27,876 bases of DNA, from positions 1-27,876 of the forward strand of contig DAOPZJ010000034.1 of NCBI GenBank assembly GCA_035353335.1, read 5' to 3'. Every line of letters starts with the position of its first letter. Positions within the stretch are counted from its first letter, which is position 1. Position numbers and translations under genes: made by a program. A model generated the notes under the pieces. The model saw only the letters and a list, made by a program, of their open reading frames with translations. It had not been told where the DNA came from and ran no database searches. The stretch comes from Oscillospiraceae bacterium (GTDB taxonomy: Bacteria > Bacillota > Clostridia > Oscillospirales > JAKOTC01). Positions 23,937-27,876 of the stretch are shown here, in pieces.

Positions 23937-23965
23937 ATCATCATCTTGCATCTGGAGGATTAGCC

Positions 23966-24916
23966 GTGCGCGAGTTTACTATCAATCAAAATGACGCCGG
24001 ACAGCGGCTCGATAAGTTCATCACGAAAGCGGTTCCGAAACTGCCGTCTTCCCTGCTATATAAATATATCAGGATTAAACGAATCAAAGTCAACGGCAAG
24101 CGCGCTGAAGAGATGCAAAAACTCGTCAAAGGCGATTCGGTGCAGCTTTATGTCAACGACGAATTTTTTGAACAAAGCGAATCTCCGCTTGATTTCATGA
24201 ACACCACCGACGATGTTCGGGTGGTCTATGAAGATGAGAACATTTTAATTGCTGACAAGCCCGCCGGACTTCTTTGTCACAGTGATGAAAGCGAGAGCCG
24301 CCATACACTGATCAATAAAATCCTTCTTTATCTAAATCATAAAAAAGAATATATCCCCGAAAATGAAAACAGTTTTACACCGGCACTTTGTAATCGGATT
24401 GATCGAAATACTTCCGGCCTTGTGATCGCCGCAAAGAACGCCGATACGCTCCGAATCATGAGCGAGAAGATTAAGGAGCGCGAAGTTAAAAAGTATTATA
24501 AATGCGCTGTTTTCGGAAAGTTTAATGCGCTTTCGGGAGAGTTGCGCTCGTATCTGACCAAAGACGGAGATAACAATTTGGTCAGCGTCTCGATTCAGCA
24601 GACCCCGGGGGCCGTGAGCGCGGTGAGCAAATATAAGGTGCTGAAGACAACCGGAGAACTTTCATTGCTCGAAGTTGAGCTGGTTACGGGCAGAACCCAC
24701 CAAATCCGCGCGCAGTTTGCCGATGCCGGTCATCCGCTGCTCGGCGACACCAAATACGGAAACGCCGCCAGAAGCAAACCGTACGGTTACAGCTGGCAGG
24801 CGTTATACGCTTATAAAATCAAGTTCGATTTTACAAAAGATTCAGGGGTTCTGCAATATCTAAATCAAAAAACCATTGAACTTCCTCCGTCGGAATTCGA
24901 ACGCTTATTCTTTTGA
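23966..24916 (+). CDS. RluA family ribosomal pseudouridine synthase
   Basis: A 316-residue RNA-modifying enzyme. An N-terminal S4 RNA-binding domain (about residues 11-65) precedes the RluA catalytic domain. The catalytic aspartate is D146 in NRIDRNTSGLV; the usual HRLD reads NRID, a form I recall as common in clostridial members. GRTHQIRAQFADAGHPLLGD matches the second conserved block. The likely target is large-subunit rRNA, as for RluC/RluD, but the exact uridine is not decidable. The start is GTG 23966 with GGAGG seven bases upstream. The 3' end overlaps the convergent plsY by 12 bases, with no terminator between them. Confidence 0.92.
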   Translation: MREFTINQNDAGQRLDKFITKAVPKLPSSLLYKYIRIKRIKVNGKRAEEMQKLVKGDSVQLYVNDEFFEQSESPLDFMNTTDDVRVVYEDENILIADKPAGLLCHSDESESRHTLINKILLYLNHKKEYIPENENSFTPALCNRIDRNTSGLVIAAKNADTLRIMSEKIKEREVKKYYKCAVFGKFNALSGELRSYLTKDGDNNLVSVSIQQTPGAVSAVSKYKVLKTTGELSLLEVELVTGRTHQIRAQFADAGHPLLGDTKYGNAARSKPYGYSWQALYAYKIKFDFTKDSGVLQYLNQKTIELPPSEFERLFF

Positions 24917-25564
24917 TTTTTCGCGTCTCCTGATTACAAGCGGTTTCTCGGTCCCTTTGAGAAGTCGCTTGATGTTTTCTTTGTGCATGATCACGACAAG
25001 AATGGCAATCAAAGCGGCAGCCGAAGTGAAAAAAATCCAATTCGGGTCGTTTGTAAGTGTTAAAAATACATAGTTTATAATCGGGAGCGCAATCGCCGCT
25101 GAGATCGACGAGATGGAGATAATATGAGTAAACGTGAACACCAACAAAAAGATTGCCAGCGCAAGCAAACAGATTGTCGGATTGATCGCGAGCATCATTC
25201 CTGTCGCGGCCATAACGCCCTTCCCGCCCTTGAATTTAAACCAAACCGGGAACAGGTGTCCGACCACTGCAAAAATGCCGCCGATATAGCCCGCAAAAAA
25301 AACTTCCTTACCTGTAAAATAGGAAAATAGGGCGTTTGCCGCAAGTACTGAAACGACCGCTTTCCCGAGATCCCCGAGCAATGTCAGTACCGCAGCCGGA
25401 GCGCCTACACAGCGCAGGACATTGGTCATACCTGCATTTTTACTTCCGACTGTACGGATGTCTTTCTTGATGAACGCTTTGCTGACGGGTACCGCAAAAC
25501 AGATGCTGCCGAGCAGATAACCGACTAACGCCGAAAGTGCGCCGGCAATAAGATATTTAGCCAT
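24905..25564 (-). CDS. plsY: Acyl-phosphate:glycerol-3-phosphate acyltransferase PlsY
   Basis: A 219-residue polytopic membrane enzyme that makes lysophosphatidic acid from acyl-phosphate. Three conserved blocks are visible: GSKNAGMTNVLR (40-51), GHLFPVWFKFKGGKG (102-116), and the later cytoplasmic/membrane block after residue 125; hydrophobic helices lie between them. The C-terminus is short and basic (RRREKSKE). I start at ATG 25564 with AAGGGG eight bases upstream. The frame remains open back to 25648, but that part runs through the der 3' end and its repeats. plsY follows der by about 60 bases in the conserved clostridial order DUF512-der-plsY. Confidence 0.94.
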   Translation of the reverse strand: MAKYLIAGALSALVGYLLGSICFAVPVSKAFIKKDIRTVGSKNAGMTNVLRCVGAPAAVLTLLGDLGKAVVSVLAANALFSYFTGKEVFFAGYIGGIFAVVGHLFPVWFKFKGGKGVMAATGMMLAINPTICLLALAIFLLVFTFTHIISISSISAAIALPIINYVFLTLTNDPNWIFFTSAAALIAILVVIMHKENIKRLLKGTEKPLVIRRREKSKE

Positions 25565-25596
25565 TTTCTCACCCCTTTTGTTAAGCCTATTTATTA

Positions 25597-25652
25597 CCGT
25601 CCCCGCGTCGCGGATCGTCCCGGTGTCACGGATTATCGCCGCGTTCACGGAT
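25597..25652. repeat. Three imperfect 18-19 bp tandem units at the der 3' end
   Basis: Units at 25597-25615, 25616-25633 and 25634-25652 share the pattern CGTCCCsGyGTCrCGGAT (plus strand) with a few substitutions. One unit lies in the last codons of der, the next carries the der stop, and the third is wholly intergenic before plsY. Lengths of 18 and 19 mean the array is not in a single reading frame. Confidence 0.7.
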
Positions 25653-26951
25653 GATCATTTTAACTGGTGTTCCTTCCAAACCGAAGGTCGCGCGAATCTG
25701 GTTTTCAAGATAACGCTGATAAGAGTAGTGAAACAACTCCGCGTTATTGCAAAAACAGACAAATGTCGGCGGGCGAACCGAGGCCTGGGTCATATAATAG
25801 ATTTTCAACCGGCGGCCTTTATCCGTAGGCGGCTGGACACGCGCTGTAGCATCGGCAAGCAAATCGTTTAAAACACCTGTCGAGATGCGCATGCTGTTTT
25901 GATCATTGACGTATTTGATCAGTTCAAACAACCGGTCCACACGCTGACCGGTCTTGGCCGAGATAAAGACATAAGGTGCATAAGACATAAAGGCAAACGC
26001 GACATCGAGGTCTTTACGGAATTTGTCCATCGTATAGGTGTCTTTTTCGATGATATCCCATTTGTTGACCACGATGATGCAGCCCTTGCCCGATTCGTGC
26101 GCGAGTCCGGCGACTTTGGTGTCCTGCTCGGTGGCGCCTTCGGTTGCGTCAATCATGATCAAACAGACGTCGGCCCGTTCGACAGCCATCTGACAGCGAA
26201 GGACGCTGTATTTTTCGATCTGGTCATAGACGCGGGCCTGTCTGCGCAATCCGGCGGTGTCGATAAAGGTATATTTGCCCTCGCTGTTTTCCACAACAGA
26301 ATCCAGTGTGTCGCGCGTTGTCCCGGCGGCATCGCTGACAATCGCCCGTTCTTCTCCGGCGAGGCGGTTGAGTAATGAGGATTTGCCTGTATTCGGCTTT
26401 CCGATGATCGCAACTTTAATTGAGTCGTCTTCCTGTTGCTCGTCATCCTGCGTTCCTAAATGCTCATAGACAGCGTCCAGCAAATCACCGGTGCCGTGCC
26501 CGTGTGTGCCCGAAACCGGATAGAGATCGCCGAGCCCAAGATTATAGAATTCATATAATTCGGTCGGCGCTGCGCCGATATAATCGCACTTACTGACGGC
26601 GAGCAGGATCGGTTTTCCGCTGATGCGCAGTTTTGCGGCAACGTCCTTATCGGCGGCAGTAACTCCCGCGGTCAGATCGGTCAGGAAAATAATCAGATCG
26701 GCGCGCTCAATGGCAATTTCGGCCTGGGTGCGCATTTGGAAAAACATATCGTCACTGTTGGCCATTTCGATTCCGCCGGTATCAACCAATAAAAACTTTT
26801 TGCCGCGCCACTCGCAGTCGGCATAAATACGGTCGCGGGTCACGCCCGGTGTATCCAACACAATTGAGACCCGTTTTCCGACGAGCTTGTTAAACAGTGT
26901 GGATTTTCCGACATTCGGGCGACCTACAATCGCCACCGTTTTTTTAGCCAT
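25626..26951 (-). CDS. der: Ribosome-assembly GTPase Der (EngA)
   Basis: A 441-residue protein with two GTPase domains and a KH-like C-terminus, needed for 50S subunit maturation. G domain 1 has GRPNVGKS (10-17), DTGG (57-60) and, at the G4 position, SKCD (120-123) where NKxD is expected. Its G5 region reads SGTHG rather than the usual SAxHG. G domain 2 is standard: GKPNTGKS (184-191), DTAG and NKWD. GGAGG lies five bases before the ATG. The start overlaps the end of the DUF512 gene by eight bases, indicating coupling. The C-terminal codons run into the triple repeat listed above. Confidence 0.96.
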   Translation of the reverse strand: MAKKTVAIVGRPNVGKSTLFNKLVGKRVSIVLDTPGVTRDRIYADCEWRGKKFLLVDTGGIEMANSDDMFFQMRTQAEIAIERADLIIFLTDLTAGVTAADKDVAAKLRISGKPILLAVSKCDYIGAAPTELYEFYNLGLGDLYPVSGTHGHGTGDLLDAVYEHLGTQDDEQQEDDSIKVAIIGKPNTGKSSLLNRLAGEERAIVSDAAGTTRDTLDSVVENSEGKYTFIDTAGLRRQARVYDQIEKYSVLRCQMAVERADVCLIMIDATEGATEQDTKVAGLAHESGKGCIIVVNKWDIIEKDTYTMDKFRKDLDVAFAFMSYAPYVFISAKTGQRVDRLFELIKYVNDQNSMRISTGVLNDLLADATARVQPPTDKGRRLKIYYMTQASVRPPTFVCFCNNAELFHYSYQRYLENQIRATFGLEGTPVKMIIRERGDNP

Positions 26952-27876
26952 TTTTTCCTCCGATTATGAATTGTCTCACCAACTCCGCGCCGTCATTCTG
27001 CACAATTTTTATTTTTATTTTCAGGCGTTTTTCTAAATCTTCAACGCTGATATCATCCAAAAAGACATCAGTCTTATGTTTAAACATGTTTTCACAGAGC
27101 AGCAGAGCCGAAAAATCACTCACGTCCCCCGCCCCGTTTGCTACATCTTCTCCGCCGAGTAATCCCGTGACCGTCACATATCCGCCGAACAGATGATTCT
27201 TTGCCATCCGCACGGCATGTGTCATTGAACATTTTGCGTTTAAAGCGTTTACCAGCTCAATCATCGTCGGATAAGCGGCCTCGCCGGTTATAATCAAACA
27301 ACGCTCAGGGTTTGTAATGTTTTGTACATTTTCCAAGGCCTTATAGAACTGATCTTTTAACAACGTCAGCATGCCCACGCCGTTTTCGAGCTGATAATAA
27401 TCCTCGTAAAACTCGGGCGGCGGAAGCGATCTTTGGGCGATCAGATAAAACTCGTCTGCTGATGCAATGATCCGGCTGCCACGCTCTTTCAAGGATCTTT
27501 CAGCGACGATTTCGGTGTAATCCACTACTGCTTGGGCTTCGGTTTTTTTAAACGGCCTGAGCGGATATAAGTCCTCTCGGTGTCCGGTTAAGCCGACCGG
27601 AATGACCGCAATCGAACAGATATTATGAAATAAAAGCAAGTCCTTCACGCTTTTTTCAAGCGCTTTACCGTCGTTGATGTCCGGGCAGAGTACCAGTTGA
27701 AAATTCATCTCGATACCGGCTTTGTCAAACTGATCAAGATATTTCAGTACTTCGCCGGCATTCGGATTTTTCATCATCTTCACACGCAGTTCAGGATCGG
27801 TGGTGTGCACCGAGATATTAATCGGAGAAAGGCGCATTCGGCAGATTTTATCTGCTTCTTCATCGGTCAGGTTGGT
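26944..27876 (-). CDS. DUF512 radical SAM-type protein (5' end cut by window edge)
   Basis: The C-terminal 310 residues of a protein matching the DUF512/TIGR03279 family. The frame stays open past its first ATG (27837) to the window edge, and the residues there (TNLTDEEADKICRMRLSPIN) match the inside of the family, so the true start is beyond 27876. Visible features are the SPINISVHTTDPELR block of the radical SAM barrel, CPDIND, VIPVGLTGHR, and the DUF512 region with NGVGML and TGLLGGEDV. The CxxxCxxC cluster site would lie in the missing part. Members often carry an N-terminal PDZ domain; function is not established. It precedes der with an eight-base overlap. Confidence 0.9.
   Translation of the reverse strand, partial: TNLTDEEADKICRMRLSPINISVHTTDPELRVKMMKNPNAGEVLKYLDQFDKAGIEMNFQLVLCPDINDGKALEKSVKDLLLFHNICSIAVIPVGLTGHREDLYPLRPFKKTEAQAVVDYTEIVAERSLKERGSRIIASADEFYLIAQRSLPPPEFYEDYYQLENGVGMLTLLKDQFYKALENVQNITNPERCLIITGEAAYPTMIELVNALNAKCSMTHAVRMAKNHLFGGYVTVTGLLGGEDVANGAGDVSDFSALLLCENMFKHKTDVFLDDISVEDLEKRLKIKIKIVQNDGAELVRQFIIGGKNG

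Noticed and set aside
23921..23965. An upstream GTG start for the pseudouridine synthase
   Set aside because: It lies between the -35 and -10 boxes of the promoter and before the predicted transcription start; GTG 23966 has a good ribosome binding site.
1..27876. CRISPR arrays, tRNA/rRNA genes, transposases, phage genes or a defence island
   Set aside because: No regularly spaced repeats, tRNA-like folds, inverted-repeat-bounded elements or matching proteins were seen; almost all of the window is housekeeping or sugar-metabolism coding sequence.

Overview
The window reads as ordinary chromosome from an anaerobic, Gram-positive-type clostridial bacterium (Bacillota; Oscillospirales/Ruminococcaceae-like is my best guess from protein style, not from a search). 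The evidence is: a tryptophan T-box leader; sigma-A-type promoters with 16-17 bp spacers; strong AGGAGG-type ribosome binding sites; tig-clpP-clpX and DUF512-der-plsY gene orders; a VanW protein; and a small P-loop protein typical of Clostridia. There are no rRNA, tRNA, CRISPR, phage or insertion-sequence features that I can support.

Layout. 1-4750: a thioredoxin-reductase-like flavoprotein (+), facing a minus-strand group (D-Ala-D-Ala carboxypeptidase, then pgi with its own promoter, then a P-loop protein), and a divergent DUF2461 gene. 4800-8120: a Gfo/Idh/MocA oxidoreductase (-), divergent from a T-box leader whose specifier is UGG and which controls a stand-alone TrpB2-type tryptophan synthase beta chain (+). 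8140-14430: a LacX-like aldose epimerase (-), back-to-back with a large cytoplasmic GH78 alpha-L-rhamnosidase (+), which is followed without a gap by uvrC and a HAD phosphatase. 14430-18870: metK-dtd from a strong promoter, a possible 38-residue protein on the opposite strand, uxaC, a DUF1648-like membrane protein and VanW. 18867-23870: a GH13 lipoprotein and the tig-clpP-clpX protein quality-control operon (all minus). 23900-27876: an RluA-family pseudouridine synthase (+), tail-to-tail with the plsY-der-DUF512 group (minus), the last gene being cut by the window edge.

How the genes work together. Most are housekeeping: glycolysis (pgi), SAM synthesis (metK), D-aminoacyl-tRNA editing (dtd), nucleotide excision repair (uvrC), ribosome assembly (der, RluA type), phospholipid synthesis (plsY) and proteolysis (clpXP). 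A saccharolytic thread runs through them: rhamnosidase, glucuronate/galacturonate isomerase, sugar epimerase, Gfo/Idh dehydrogenase and an exported amylase-family lipoprotein fit growth on plant polysaccharides such as pectin or rhamnogalacturonan.

I see no clear undescribed multi-gene system. The points most worth a second look are the Trp T-box/TrpB2 unit, the two consensus promoters whose -35 boxes lie 6 bp apart (9029-9092), the reductase lacking the NADPH HRR motif, the small ORF at 16118-16234, and the triplicated 18-19 bp unit that straddles the der stop codon. All calls come from reading the sequence; no database search was run.
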